Assembly (NCBI RefSeq): GCF_031755915.1
Contig: NC_083390.1
Location: forward strand, 22,221,501-22,285,500
Length of the DNA stretch: 64,000 nt
DNA from: Ziziphus jujuba
Lineage: Eukaryota; Streptophyta; Magnoliopsida; Rosales; Rhamnaceae
Direction: 5' to 3'
Positions 35,377 to 48,850 of this stretch are shown here, piece after piece. Made by a program: the position numbers and the translations under genes. Position 1 is the first letter of the stretch. Every line of letters begins with the position of its first letter. The notes beneath the pieces were generated by a model. The model saw nothing but the letters and a program-made list of their open reading frames with translations. It made no database searches and was not told where the DNA came from.

Positions 35377-38300
35377 TGACAGGACCCACTCCGGGAATCC
35401 TCCTAGGACCTCCCGGGTGATCTGGCCTAGTGAGGTCCCACTGGTCAATTCCTAGAATATATCCAATGGAACCTCACTTTAAAATGTAGATAATCAAACA
35501 CCAGCATTAACATTAATACCTCAATATATATATATATATATATAAATAAGTCCACAACCGGCCTACTGTACTACAGGCCATAACTACACACATGAGTACC
35601 ATGGTCTTTATTGAGTCCCATATTTAAAATCAGAGCATTCTAAGAGTGTCAACAAAGTCTATGAGTACAAATAAGTAATAAATAAGTCCAGAAGATAACA
35701 ATAGGTAAAGAAAAGATAAATACGGCTGTTATCGTGGAAGGAACAAAACGATAGACTGTGTGCAAAGTAGACTTTTACTAGCTGTCTGGGCCTAGGGGAA
35801 CGAATTTAAAACAATAAAACGTGAGATAAAGAAATCTCAATGAGTAGCATAGTATAATAGAAAAATAATGATTTATTTCTGAAAAATCTTTCTCTCAAGA
35901 CCTCTCATTCCACTCGTTTGAAAAGTTTCCCGTTTAAAAATCATTTCACAAAACCCAAACTTGTACCCCAATTAATATCATAAAAACCAATGCTCAAAAG
36001 TATGAATGAACGATCATTGTAATATTATGAAATGTCTCAAATCAAGATATAAATATTTGAGCATAAACTATAATAAATACAGTTCCACCAAATAAATATA
36101 AAAATGCAGAAATCACCACAATATTTGTAAACCAACAATATATACAAACATATACAATATACCATACGATGTACCAATCTGCAAACCGTGGGATACACCC
36201 ACCTTACGACCCTCAATATATGAACGGTGTCGTGGAAATAATAATTAACTATTGGGACATACCTAACCTCATGGTCCGTGGTAATAATAAACCGTTGGAT
36301 GATACCAACCTCACGGCACCGTGGTAATAATAATAAATCGTCGGATAAACCTGACCTCACAGTTCGTGGTAATAATAAATAACCGTTGGATGAAACCAAC
36401 CTCACGGCACTGTGATAAACCCAGCGCGCTGTAATATAATATAATATAATACTGATCCAAGATATCGGCATCACATGGTACATCAATTTAAAAATAACCA
36501 ATACAGTATACATGAAACAATCTTGTAAGATTATATGTATACTTTTCCAAACGATATTGCATCATAAATCATAATTTAACATTTAAACTTCCACCGCTTA
36601 ATTAAATAATTCAAAAATCTCAAAACATCATTTCATACGAAAACCAGAAATACCACAGTGAAATATATTCACCATAAACCAATTTTAAGCACATAAAATT
36701 ATAAAATATTTGATCATGCTTAAAATTATATGATTTTCAATCTGGTTTCTCAAACCAAATAGTTTCCAAAATGATTTAAAACCTCAATTTAATTACCAAA
36801 ATATTTAAATACCACAAGTCCATTTATGGACCCATTAAAATTGAAAATCACTTAAAATATTATCAAAAGTCATATAAAATGATAACACATATATGTGAAA
36901 GTAAATATTTATATATGCATAAAACAATATTTCAATCAAATGATATATACGTAAAATATTTAAACCACATATATATTATAATATATACCCAAAACATTTA
37001 AAAATGATATAACCACTCATAGTACTGTAGATGCTCATGCTTGCTCCTTTAAAGGATCACCTCCAAGCTCAACTTGAGTGCCTATAATATAATAAAATAT
37101 TCCTTATGCTTCAAACAACTAAACAAGAGACACTTGTATAACCCAAATGTCTCAAAATGATTTACAGTACTACAAAATTGTATAAATTGTACACCGGACA
37201 GTTCAATTATACCGCGTGTCCTTAGGACCCGGTACCCAAAATTGGGGATTTTCACCCAAAACCTAATTTTTTGAAATCGAACCACCTAATGGGTCTAATA
37301 ATATCCAATTTCACTAATTCAACTCCAATTTTAACTAATTTGACCAATTTTATCCAAATACAGTCCCCAACTTATCCGAAAATTAACTAATTGATCTAAA
37401 AATTCACAAACTTTATATTGACGGAAAGCCCAAGAGACAAGGAACTCATCAGTATGCTCACCTTGGTCCAAAGTTTCCTCCGGTGGCTGAAAAACACTAT
37501 TGAAAAGTCGGCCGAACTTCCCGTTGTTGGATCTTTTAAACGGTGAGGCATCTGGACAAAATAACCACGGAAATGAGCTCAGATGGGTTAAAAATAGTGG
37601 AAAATGTGTATGGGTTGGCCTGAAACGGCCCAAAATTCAGAAAATCCGATGACCCACCTCACCGGCCATCGCGGACTTTGTCGGCGCGATCTGGGCGTGT
37701 CAGGACCCATCCAAAATCCCTTACTGGAACCCTAGACAAGCCCTGATCCTAAGGAAACCCTACTGGACCTTCCAATGGAAAATCCGGTAGAACCTCCCCT
37801 AAGGGTTGGACTTATCACAAATTTCCTGCACTGAAAACACACTTTTATAAACACCACCTTATTCCTCCCATCTTACTACAATTTGTTTCCACAAATTTAC
37901 AGCACTCCAAAATAATAATAGGGAATTAATGCAGTATTTAATAAAATGTGTCCAATACAGTATACAGAGCATTATACAAATAAATATGAAATTAATACAA
38001 TGTCAGATAAAGAAGCAATACAAGATGAAGAGGAAAAAGGGAAGAAATGCTTCTTGGACTTTCGGCAATGAACTGAGACGTCGAGCTCGCCCCAGACCAT
38101 CAACGTCTCCCAAACCTTGTACCTAGGGGAACGGAATTTAAAAATATAAGATGCTAATCATCTCAGTGAGTGACCCTATCTACTGTACAATTATAATAGT
38201 AATGATAATTATAACGCATTTGATTAATTAAGAATAAATAAGTAAATAAATAATAATTAATTGAAAATAATATTTTCTCTCAAAACCCTCACCATTCACT

Positions 38301-41300
38301 ACGTTGAAAAGGTTCCCCTTTTAAAACATTTTCGCAAAACCCAATCTTTTATGTCTCGAAAATCAAGGAATACTTAATTTAATAAATAATTCAATAATCC
38401 AAATACGAATGAAATATAATAAAATAAATTTAGAATACTTGCATTAAAGAAATATAACATAAAAGAGAAATTCAATATATAATTCGTAAAATTTGATTTA
38501 ATAAAATAAAATAAACAGTATCAAAATATAATTTAAGTAATTACAAACAATCCTGTAAAATAAGTGGTAGAAAAATACTATAATATTCATTTTGAAATAT
38601 TCAACCAATCTATATAATATTTTTATGGCAAGATGCATTTTAAAAACATTAATTTAAAATAAGTGATATAAAATATGAATAGTTACATTTTAGAAAATAC
38701 TAATTGGAAATAGGTAATAAAACAAGTTAAATACATTTAATTTTAAATACGAGTTTAAACCTTTAGCATTTGAAATTTATATCTGGAAAATAATACTTGA
38801 CGCACCATACTATATACCAGTGATGCCCTATGATACCTAGCATCCCGAACACCATCTGGCGGGAGGTTAAAAAGAGAAATTTGCATACAGTCGCTTCGGC
38901 GTCCCGACAGTGCCACTGCTTAAACCGTCAACCCGGCCATGGAGGGGGGCAGCTTATGTGCACCATATAGAACTTGCCTGCCTTCGGTCCAATGGCAACT
39001 CACGGGAGACATTATAACTTGCGCGCTCATCCACATATACAGTACAGAACACCAGTACTATATGAGTGCGTCTAAAACAAATAATCAATTTTATTATTAA
39101 AATACACAATTTTTTCCAAAATTCACCGTGGGAATTATATCATTTTTCAAACTCACATTCCCATATTTTTCTTTAATATTTCCAGCATAAATCCACCGAT
39201 AATAATATACAAATAATGTTTTCCCAAATCATAGAATCAATCAAATAATATTCCAAGGGCATAATTATATATTTTGAGAGCACTATAACTTAAATCAATA
39301 TTTTTCTTGAAATCTTTAAAATCAAATCATACCAAAAATAATATTAAAACCACATGAATTTCATATATAATTTAATTCCACAAATCCTTAATACCATAAA
39401 ATAATTTCCACAATGCATAAATTTATATTAATGCATTTTTTATTAATCAAAATAAATTCACAAATAAATTCCGTAATAAATCAAATAATATTACTTTTAC
39501 AATTCTTTTAAATATCAAATTGTCATAAAATCTAGATTTCCATAATTTATCAAAAATCATATATTTCACTTTATTCAAATATGGGCATCAAAATTTAATT
39601 AGCAATTTATTTAACAATTAACATTAAATAAAAATGTTCAAATATTAAAATATCATAATATAATTAATTTCACTCCCAAAATAAATTTCGAAGGTGGGTC
39701 ACTCACCTCGAGCATGCAATTAACCCAAGATCCTCCATGAGATCAATTCCATGATGCACACGTGCTCCTACAACAACAATATTACATAACTCAAATAAAT
39801 TAATATTTTATTCGGGTAAATAATACCCGGTACCCGAGGGGTTTAACACAAACGTCAACCAAAATTTACGAGTAATATAACGAATCGAAGCTTGTGTAAC
39901 GAGGATTACGAATCTGGTCTTACTACCAGAAGATCGGACCCGAGGTGGCCGGAATCTTGCCGGAAAGCTCTCAAATTTCAGGTCCTCGATTCCCTCAATC
40001 CATCGTGAATTGAGGAAAGTGGACACCGGATTTGGGTCCAGATGGTCGGAACTAGTGGGAAAGGATGGGCGGTGCAACTGGAAACTCGCCAGAAAGTCGA
40101 TTTCTCGACGAGCCGCCTTGGTCACCAGAATCTGCTATCGCCGGCAGCGTGTCTTGCGGCCACTGGTCGTGATTTTTGGTGGGAAGGTAGATCGGGGAAT
40201 GGGTGACTCAATGGGACCATCGGTGAGACAAACAGAGGCCGGAATAGGAAGAAATCTGGGTTTGAAATAATCGGTGCCATCGTCAGAAAAAGCCTCGATC
40301 CGAGTGCGTCGGCGGTCGGTTGGCCGTGATTTTTGGCTGGCCGGCCGGTTTTCAGGTGGGCTTCAAGCTAGGGTGGCATGTGTACTGTTCTGGTGGCCAA
40401 AAATGGGTGAATGGCGGTTGGCCGGTTGTGTTTCTATCTCTAGCTCTCTCTTTGTCTCTCTCCTCCCCTTTTTCTCTCTCCTTCCCCGGCTCATGCGTTT
40501 TGCCAAAATAAAAGCCACCCGTGGGTGACACTGTTCACTCACGGGATTGGCTGAAAATGCGACACGTGGCACACACTGTTCACTCAAGTCAAAATATATT
40601 AAAATATTACGGTATTCGGAAAACTTTGCATGTCCATAACTTTTTAACCAGATGTCCAATTTAAGCGTGCCGCTAGTCTATGAACTTGTATCGACGAATA
40701 CTTCACAACCATACATGAGTCAAAGCTCAACTTTGCATGAACAAAAAGTTAACTCCGGCACCCTTGGGACAGTTTGGACCTCAACTTGTTTCGCTCATAA
40801 CTTTCAAACCGTAGCTCCGTTTTCGATGTGCTACTAGTTTATGAACTCATGACAATGTGTACTTTTTAATGGTACCTCGGTCAATGTGAAATTCCATCAG
40901 GAGCAAAAATTCAACATTTGATCCCTTATCGATCAACAACAATCAAATCCGGTCAACGACAATCAAATCCGGTCACCCTTGGTCAAATTTTAGAAATTCC
41001 GATGTACTTCGGGATGGGGTGTTGCAGGGTGCATCCGGCCACTTCTTGCTGTGAAATTTCACGGCTGAGCTCGCTTTCAAGTGATCTTTCTAGTTGGCTG
41101 GCGCTTGTAAGTGGTGGTTGGCCGGAAATGGACAAAACAACGGTGATTCGGTTTGACGATAAACGGATCAAAACGACCCAATTCGGAACCCCCGGTTCTG
41201 AAGAGAGAATTTATCGGGTTTTAGAGAAGAAATGGATATTTTGGGCTTTATTTCCTGTTTGACACATTTACCTAGGCTTATATAAAGCCTTGAGTCACTT

Positions 41301-41575
41301 ATAGACAAAGACTGGGGACTGGTTTGGACACTGATTTAAAACTTATACTTAAAACTTCTCAAAACCATAACTTTTTATCCGCAACTCAGAATTTGGCGTT
41401 GGCGCCAGTCTATGAACTCGTATCGACGAGGTCTACACAATGGTACCTTAGTCAAACCAAAAATATTGGCTATTGAAAAGGTCAACTTGAACCCATATAT
41501 TGTTCACTTGGTCAAACTTAGTCAATTTGGTCAAACTTGTTTAATCATATATATTTTTTGGTACGGGGTGTTACA
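35377..41575 (-). mobile_element. Solo LTR (outer) interrupted by a nested solo LTR
   Basis: The outer LTR runs from TGACAGGACCCACTCC at 35377 to GGGGTGTTACA at 41575, flanked by a perfect ATAGG duplication (35372-35376 and 41576-41580). The left arm of the large inverted repeat has the unfilled site near 25185. Without the nested 37698-41026 copy it is about 2.87 kb. It contains no primer site, gag or pol, so it is a solo LTR left by LTR-LTR recombination. Its ends resemble the 4652-7609 LTR, in the same orientation, but the body is well diverged. Confidence 0.88.
37698..41026 (-). mobile_element. Nested solo LTR of the 5' LTR 4652-7609 family
   Basis: Starts TGTCAGGACCCATCC and ends GGGGTGTTGCA, about 3.33 kb. 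It is clearly similar to 4652-7609: the CACCCACTATATACCAGTG-type block near 38800, the GAAGGTGGGTCACTCACCT block near 39690, the CGGGTAAATAATACCCGGTACCCG block near 39810, and the CATAACTTTTTAACC block near 40630. Flanks are GGGCG (37693-37697) and GGGTG (41027-41031), a likely 5-bp duplication with one C-to-T change. It has no internal region. ORFs such as 40010-40528 are LTR sequence, not genes. Confidence 0.87.
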
Positions 41576-41580
41576 ATAGG

Positions 41581-42395
41581 AGTTCATCCTTAAGCAACTT
41601 ATTTTCTAGCATAAAATTTATTATCTAGAAGTTCTCAAGTGTTGCCAAGATGCTCCAGCGATCTACCAAATGAACCAATAAAGCTTAGGCAAGGGTGAGT
41701 TTATAAGTAAACTTCATAATTTTCTAAAGTATAAAAAATAAACATACAAAAATTTATCATTCATAATGCACACTCGTACACATATCATACTCCATATCTT
41801 ATAGTGCATAAATCACTAAAGAAAAGTCATAGTAGGCTTACATATTTACTTACAACATAAAACAATAGCATATGCTTAAAACATGACAATATAGATGATA
41901 TTCACATAGATTATAACATATATCTTATCTAAAAAATTCATATCAATAATACTGAATAAGGTATCCTATCATAAAGCACATGAAACATAAAGTTGGATTT
42001 TCATAAATTGTAAACACCCACTTAGCTTAACTTAACCATAAAATAGCATGCGCGGCTATGAAAAGCACAACGACCATCTATAACCAACTAAGATACAATG
42101 CTGAAACTTCGTGTCTTCTGCTCATTTCGATTTTATTAACACAGTTCGATATTATTCACATGAATTTCATATACTACAGTTATAAATAAAATCATTAGGT
42201 AAAACTTAAAATTACTAAATAGAACTTCACAAAATTAAAGAAAACATAGTTAAGGTTCTTTACAAATATTTAAACCTATATAAGTACAAAAAGATACTCA
42301 ATTATGCTTTAAAATCACAAAACAAAACCTAAAAAATATGTTTCTACATATAACTTGGGATAATTAAGCATCAGTTACTCTTAAAATATAAATGA
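41581..42395 (-). repeat. Right arm of large inverted repeat, outer part
   Basis: Reverse complement of the left arm from about 25180 back to about 23900, lacking the TRIM found there. No gene seen. Confidence 0.82.
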
Positions 42396-42400
42396 CTTAG

Positions 42401-44967
42401 TGTAACATACGGGTAATATATATATATATATATATAAATATATATTTAAAAAAAAGGTTTTATAACTTTTATTTTTAAAAGAAAAAAAATTAGAGTTTTA
42501 ATCCTAATAGGTTTGGTTATAAGTACATTTCAATTTTATTAGGAAATTGAAAAAAAAAAAAAGGTATTTACTCTATTTTTGGTTTTATAAAAAGGAAGGA
42601 AAAATACGTTTTACTTTTACATTGTTTTCAACTTTGCGCTGCTAGGGTATCGGGTAAGTCTTTTTCTTCTTTTTCTTCTTCTTATTCTAGCCCTAAAATC
42701 TATTAGGGTTAATATTAAGGGCTCCTGGACTTAATTTAGGGTTTTGGTTTTCTATTAAGGTTGTTAGGGATCCAATATTTTTGGAGATTTTGGAATTTCT
42801 AAACAAATTTTGGAGCATAGGAAGGAAGATCCTAAATCTTTCAAGTGATCAAGGTTTGTTTTCTGATCTTTTTATGTTACATGATATTATTTGAGATGTT
42901 TTGGGATTATAGAAGTATTGATTAAGGTTGAATTGAAGAATTGTTGTTTAAACCTTAATCTAAAATTTATTTGGGATCTGTACAGAGTGACTGTTTGAAT
43001 TTATTTAAAAGTTTATTTTGGCACTAAAATTTTTATAGATGAAAACATACATGTTTATGATTCAGTAGAAATTTATTTGGGATGATTTGGATCTATTTTC
43101 AATTTATTATAAAATTTTGAATTTATGCATTCTGTCTGGTTTTTCTATGTGATTGCAGTATAACTCATATGTAAAAATTTCAAAACAGATCCAAATGAAA
43201 TTATTTTTACCTAAAAATTTGTTTAGTTTATTCTCCATATTTCTAATATTAGTGTAAAATAATTTATTTTCAAATTCATTATATTTTGGCCGTGGTGATT
43301 TTATTTTTTGGTCCACTTAGTAAAAAATAAAATTCGATTTAAAATATATTTCAATCTCTATTTGACCTAATAATTTTTATATGGCATTATTACTATTTAT
43401 AGTTAAATGATGAAAAATATTACTGCTTTTGGAAAGGTATTTTATTTTTAATGAATCTTTGTATAGATGGGTTTTCCTATGAAGTGCTGATTTACAGTTT
43501 CTGTCAATTAGTTACTAAATTTAATTTGACCATGTTTTTGACCTTTGTTTGGCTTTTAAAATTTTATAGAATTATATAATTGTGTCTAGTTTTAATCTGT
43601 AAATTTTCAAATAAATACAAGATTTCCTGAAAAAGAAACAAATTGAATATTGAATGAAGGTTTCTGAAAATCTAATAGTTTCAGTATTTTCTTTGTTAAG
43701 TTTTCAATGAGTTTTGAATGGTTTTTAATTATTATTTTATGAAATTGTTTTAATCACAGTTACTCATGCATGTTTACAGTATCCTCATAACTTTTCAGAC
43801 TTAGATGATACCGTTTGATTAAGGAATTAATTTCTTGTTGAGAGACTATTTATGGATTAATAGGTTTTTATTCGACTTTTGGTGATTTGATCTTGTTCTA
43901 AGCTTATGATTTTAAGATTTGGGGCTTAGGCTATGATGATCTTATGGTATCAACTCTTATTCATTTAGTTTGAATTTAAGAGTTTGATTATGAGATTTAT
44001 ACGTATGATATTTGTGGTATATGATAGTCCTGTTTTATACTTATGAGAGAATGTTGGTTCATACATAGGTTGTTTATCTTTTGTGGACTTTGCTGATCAA
44101 GGTAAGTTACTGGACTTTTTAAAATTGAAACCATAGTAAATATGTACTTGTGTTATTGATTTATTATGTTTTCTACAAGCTTATGTTTTATGAAATATAT
44201 ATGTATTGTACAAATAAATTGTTGGATAATTGATATATGTATTTTTGCTCTGGTTGTTGGTATTTAGTAGGCATTTATGGATATGTTATGATATATTTTC
44301 AGGTGTTGAGATGAATCATGTAAGGGTATTTCCTAGTGATTTATGGTTCTTTACCTTCGCGTTTAAACGTATTGTTTCATGTGGGAGGACCTACTGATGA
44401 TTACAGTGGGGGTATGGCTCATACCTTCGGATGTGAGTGTTTGTTTTTAAAATTTATGTTTCCCCACTTGTTGCATGCCTCACACACTATTTGATTCAGA
44501 TTTCGAATTACCAACGGGTAATATTATGTTATGGAAAGTCCTACTAAGTACTTATCAATTAGAGTTTATATGAAAATTATGTTTATGTTGTTAAAAATTA
44601 TTTTCGGATATTTATTTGTTATGATTTTAAGTATTTTTTTTATTTTATATTTATGAAATACCCAGTAGCTTGCTGAGTTTTATACTCATTATTTATTGTT
44701 ATGGTTTCAGGTACACCATAGTTTCAAGGTAGCTGGATTTGGCATAGGTTAATAGTGTTTAGTTGTTTTATTTTTATATCAGTAAGCTTGAAAGACCTTT
44801 TGGGTGTTGGAGTTTATTTTTATTCATTTTCTTTGGAGATATTTTTTTTTAGATATTATTTATTAATGATGTTTTGGAGACTTTTTATGTTCTGCATTAT
44901 AGGTTTTATTAAGTGTTATAAGGATGACTTTTATCACATTTCGAGTATATAAACTTGGGGTGTGACA
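42401..44967 (+). repeat. 5' LTR of the gypsy element, 2567 bp
   Basis: From TGTAACATACGGGTAATATA to GGGGTGTGACA. It includes a TA tract near 42418-42437. The first 340 or so and last 75 or so bases align with the short 3' LTR; the middle is unique to this copy. No gene inside. Confidence 0.9.
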
Positions 44968-44971
44968 GTTT

Positions 44972-44984
44972 TGGTATCAGAGCC
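44972..44984 (+). other. Primer binding site (initiator tRNA-Met type)
   Basis: TGGTATCAGAGCC, four bases after the 5' LTR end. The 13-mer TTTTGGTATCAGA recurs at 45354-45366, 385 bp downstream. Confidence 0.88.
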
Positions 44985-45352
44985 AGTACCCGAATAAGGG
45001 GGGAGGATTGTGAAGTCCAACATCGGTTGAAAAGGAGAACGAAACACTACTAATAAGTGGATGTGGATACCTTTCCCTTGCGACGTGTTTTAACAAAACC
45101 TTGAGGGCTGGGTTGTAAGAAGATTCCCTAGGCCCAAAGAGGACAATATCGTATGCTGGTGGTCTGAGCTGTTACAGTAAATATTGTGAAGTCCCACATA
45201 GATTGGAAAGGGGAACGAAACACTCCTCATAAGTGGGTGTGGATACCTTTTCCTTGTGACGCGTTTTGACAAAACCTTGAGGGCTGGGTTATAAGAGGAT
45301 TCTCCAGGCCCAAGGAGGACAATATCGCATGCGGGTGGTCTAGACTGTTACA
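44985..45352 (+). mobile_element. TRIM insert: internal part plus two tandem LTRs
   Basis: After the primer site comes a tiny interior ending in a polypurine run (AATAAGGGGGGAGGAT, 44993-45008). It is followed by one 168-bp TRIM LTR (45009-45176), the 8-bp linker GTAAATAT, a second 168-bp LTR (45185-45352), and another primer-site-like 13-mer (45354-45366) leading into gypsy leader sequence. Both LTRs start TGTGAAGTCC and end TGTTACA. No 5-bp target duplication flanks the insert. The order PBS, interior, LTR, LTR, PBS is what a two-LTR circle opened at its primer site would give. Confidence 0.8.
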
Positions 45353-45492
45353 ATTTTGGTATCAGAACTAAGCTTTATATAAGGTCTTGTAGACAATTAG
45401 ATAGAGCTTTAGAGACAATAAGTTTAATGCCAAATCCATAGGACTATTTATTTGTTGTATAAGCTTTAGAAATTTGACACTCAACTTTTATA

Positions 45493-48400
45493 TTGATGGA
45501 CTATGACTTGAAACATTGTTTTGTATCTTGTGACTTGAAACCTATGAATTTGGATTGTAAGATGTGTATAGCTATCCCTTCTGAGGAGATAATGTGTGCT
45601 AGTCAAGTTTTGAAATCTTGCATTGTTAGTATTGATGGTAGAGATCTAGTTATGGATTTGATAATCTTAGATATGCAAGACTTTGATGTATTCTAGGCAT
45701 AGATTGGCCAGCAGTTTATCATGCCAGTGTGAAATGCTTTGAGAAAAAGGTAGTGTTTCAACCTGAAAGGGAAGATGAGTTTAAATTTGTAGGTGTTAAA
45801 CTATATCCTTTCCCTCGAGTAATAAGCACGAAGATGTTTGAGAAAAGGTTATGGAGGTTTTTTGGCTAGTGTTGTGGATACTTCAAAGGAGGACTTGACA
45901 ATATATGATGTACAAATTGTCAATGAGTTCGCTGATGTTTTCAAGATGAATTGCCTAGAATTCTGCCTGAGCGAGAGGTTAAGATCGATCTAGCACCAAA
46001 TACAAGACCAATATCTAAAGCACCTTATCGAATGGCACCTTTAGAGCTTAAGGAATTGAAGGAGTAATTGGAGGATTTATTGGACAAAGGGTTCATTAGA
46101 CCAAGTGTTTCGCCTTGGGGAGCGCCAATGTTATTCGTTAAGAAGAAGGATGGGACTATAAGGTTGTGCATTGATTATCGGGAGCTCAATAAGGTAACTA
46201 TAAAGAATAAGTATCCATAGCCAAGAATTGAAGACTTGTTTAACCAACTACAGGGAGCTTGTGTACTCTAGAAGATTGACTTGCGATCTGGGTATCATCA
46301 ATTACGTATAAAAAAGGAAGACATTCCAAAGTCAGCCTTTGAATGAGATATGGTCACTATGAGTTTTTGGTTATGCCATTTGAGTTGACTAATGCTCCTG
46401 CAGCTTTTATGGATCTAATGAATCGAGTTTTTAAAGACTACTTGGATAAATTCATTATTGTGTTTATTGACGACATAATAGTTTATTCAAGGACTCATGA
46501 GGAACATGAAGATCATTTAAGGAAGGTGTTAGAGGTGTTAAGAACCAACCAATTGTATGTAAAATTCAAGAAATATGAATTTTGGTTGGATCGAATTTCA
46601 TTTCTTGGCCATGTGGTGTCCAAAGAAGGAATTTCTGTTGATCCTAATAAAGTAGAAGCGGTGATGAATTGGCCTAGACCGACTTTAGTAAGTGAAGTAA
46701 GGAGTTTTCTAGGATTGGCTGGTTACTACCATCATTTTGTGCAAGAATTTTCTAAGCTCGCTTCACTGTTGACTCAGTTGACAAGGAAGAATGCTAAGTA
46801 TCAGTGGACGGATGAGTGTGAAAAGCGTTTCGAAAAGCTCAAACAATGTTTAGTCACTGCTCCAGTTTTGACCATTCCAACAAGTTCTGGTGAATTTGTG
46901 ATATATAGTGATGCTTCTCATAAGGGTCTAGAATGTGTGTTGATGCAGAATGGGAAATTCATTGCTTATGCTTCAAGACCATTGAAGGATTATGAGAAAA
47001 ATTACCCTACCTATGATTTGGAATTAACAGCGGTAGTTTTTGCTCTTAAAATTTGGAGGCATTATTTGTATGGTGAAAAGTGTAAAATTTATACAGATCA
47101 TAAAAGTCTTAAGTATTTCTTCACTCAGAAGGAGTTGAATATAAGACAAAGGTGTTAGATGGAGTTGGTGAAGGACTACGATTGTGTGATTAATTATCAC
47201 CCTAGTAAGGCTAATGTGGTGGTTGATGCTTTGAGTAGGAAGTCTGTTGGTTTTACTGCAGTTTTGTTAACTACACAAAAGCAGATTTTAAAGGATATGG
47301 AGGATCTAGTAATTGTGGTTGTGAAGAATGGAGATCATGCATTTGTAGCTGCTTTATCTGTAAAACCAACTTTAATTGAAAGGATAAAAGGGAAACAATT
47401 TGATGACTCTCTTTTTCTTAAGATTAAAGATGAAATAAGACTTGAAAAAGTGCCTGAGTTTAGAGTATCAATTGATGGAGCACTACGTTTTGGAGACAGA
47501 TTGTGTGTGCCTAATGATCAAGATTTGAAGCATGAAATCCTTAGTGAAGCCCATAATTCTCCATATTCAGTTCATCCAGGTAGTATGAAAATGTATCATG
47601 ATTTACGGATGACTTTTTGGTGGGTGAATATGATAAGAGAAATTGCTCACCATGTCAAGCAATGTTTAGTTTGTCAGCAGGTTAAGGCTGAGCATCAGAG
47701 ACCATCTGGTTTGTTAAAACCTTTAATGGTACCTAAATGGAAGTGGGAGCAGATTTCAATGGATTTTGTTGTTGGATTACCGAAGACACTAAAGGGCTAT
47801 ATAATGTTATATGGGTCATTGTGGATTGGTTGACCAAATCTGCGCATTTTCTGCCTATACGTACCATATTCACACTATAGATCAGTATGCTCAGTTGGAT
47901 ATTAATGAGATCGTGAGGTTGCATGGAGTTCCTTTATCGATTGTTTCTGATCATGATTTGAGGTTTACCTCGAATTTCTGGAGAAGTCTACATAAAGCTA
48001 TGGGTACGAAGCTTAATTTTAGTATTGCATTTCATCCCCAGACGGATGGACAGTCAGAGAAGACCATTCAAACTTTGGAAGACATGCTTCGAGCATGTGT
48101 GATGGATTTTACTGGTAGTTGGAATAAGCATCTACCTTTGGTAGAGTTTGCATATCATAACAGTTATCACACGAGCATCAAAATGGCTCCATATGAGGCA
48201 CTTTATGGACGTAAGTGTAGGTCCTCGGTGCATTGGGATGATGTTGGAGAAGGAAAGATTTTAGAGCCAGAGATTTTTCAAATACTAGTGAAGTCATCGT
48301 TAAGATAAAGGAGAGAATGAAGGCAGCTCAGAGTCGATATAAGAGTTATGCAGACAATTGAAAGAAAGATTTTGAGTTTTCTATAGGAGATATGGTGATT

Positions 48401-48805
48401 CTTAATGTTGCTCCTATGAAAGGGGTGATGTGATTCGGGAAAAAGGGCAAGCTAAGTCTGAGATTTGTTGGACCTTTTGAGATTCTGGATAGAGTTGGTG
48501 ATTTAGCTTATAGGCTTGCTTTACCACTTGCATTATTTGGAGTGCATAATGTGTTCCATGTATCCATGCTCCGTAAGTACATTCATGATCCTTCACATGT
48601 GGTGAGTTTTAAGCCTCTTCAAATCAATATGGATCTTACATATGAAGAATTACAACTCCGAATCGTAGATCAAAAGGAAAAAGAATTACGTACTAAGAAG
48701 ATTCCTTTGGTAAAAGTTCTGTGAAGAAATCATTCAGTAGAAGAAGCCACTTGGAAACGTGAAGATGAGATTCGCGAGAAGTATCCCCATCTATTCGATA
48801 GTTAA
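45493..48805 (+). pseudogene. Ty3/gypsy pol remnant (protease to chromovirus-type tail)
   Basis: Domains follow in normal order. A protease remnant lies at 45493-45710 (ending in an LGIDW-like motif). Reverse transcriptase spans about 45970-46560, with [19 protein letters not shown], then YHQLRIKKEDIPKSAF, then [10 protein letters not shown] carrying the catalytic DD. RNase H spans about 46860-47240 ([25 protein letters not shown]). Integrase H2C2 lies at about 47560-47700 (HPGSMKMYHDL, CLVCQQVKAEHQRPSG), and the integrase core at about 47755-48270 (MDFVVGLP, FHPQTDGQSE). The tail has FVGPFEILDRVGDLAYRL and SVEEATWKREDEIREKYPHL. Breaks include a stop after LKELKE near 46065, a frameshift near 46340, a stop at 47156, frameshifts near 47800 and 48290, and stops near 48358 and 48432. 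Tekay/Del-like by its C-terminus. Confidence 0.92.
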
Positions 48806-48833
48806 GGTAAATCAATTTCGAGGATGAAATTCT

Positions 48834-48850
48834 TTTAAGAGGGGGGGATT
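48834..48850 (+). other. Polypurine tract of the gypsy element
   Basis: TTAAGAGGGGGGGATT directly precedes the 3' LTR, after the CGAGGATGAAATTCTTTT block that follows the pol stop. Confidence 0.85.

Noticed and set aside
40010..40528. ORFs of 84-86 aa as candidate genes
   Set aside because: They sit inside the nested solo LTR and correspond to LTR sequence of the 4652-7609 family.
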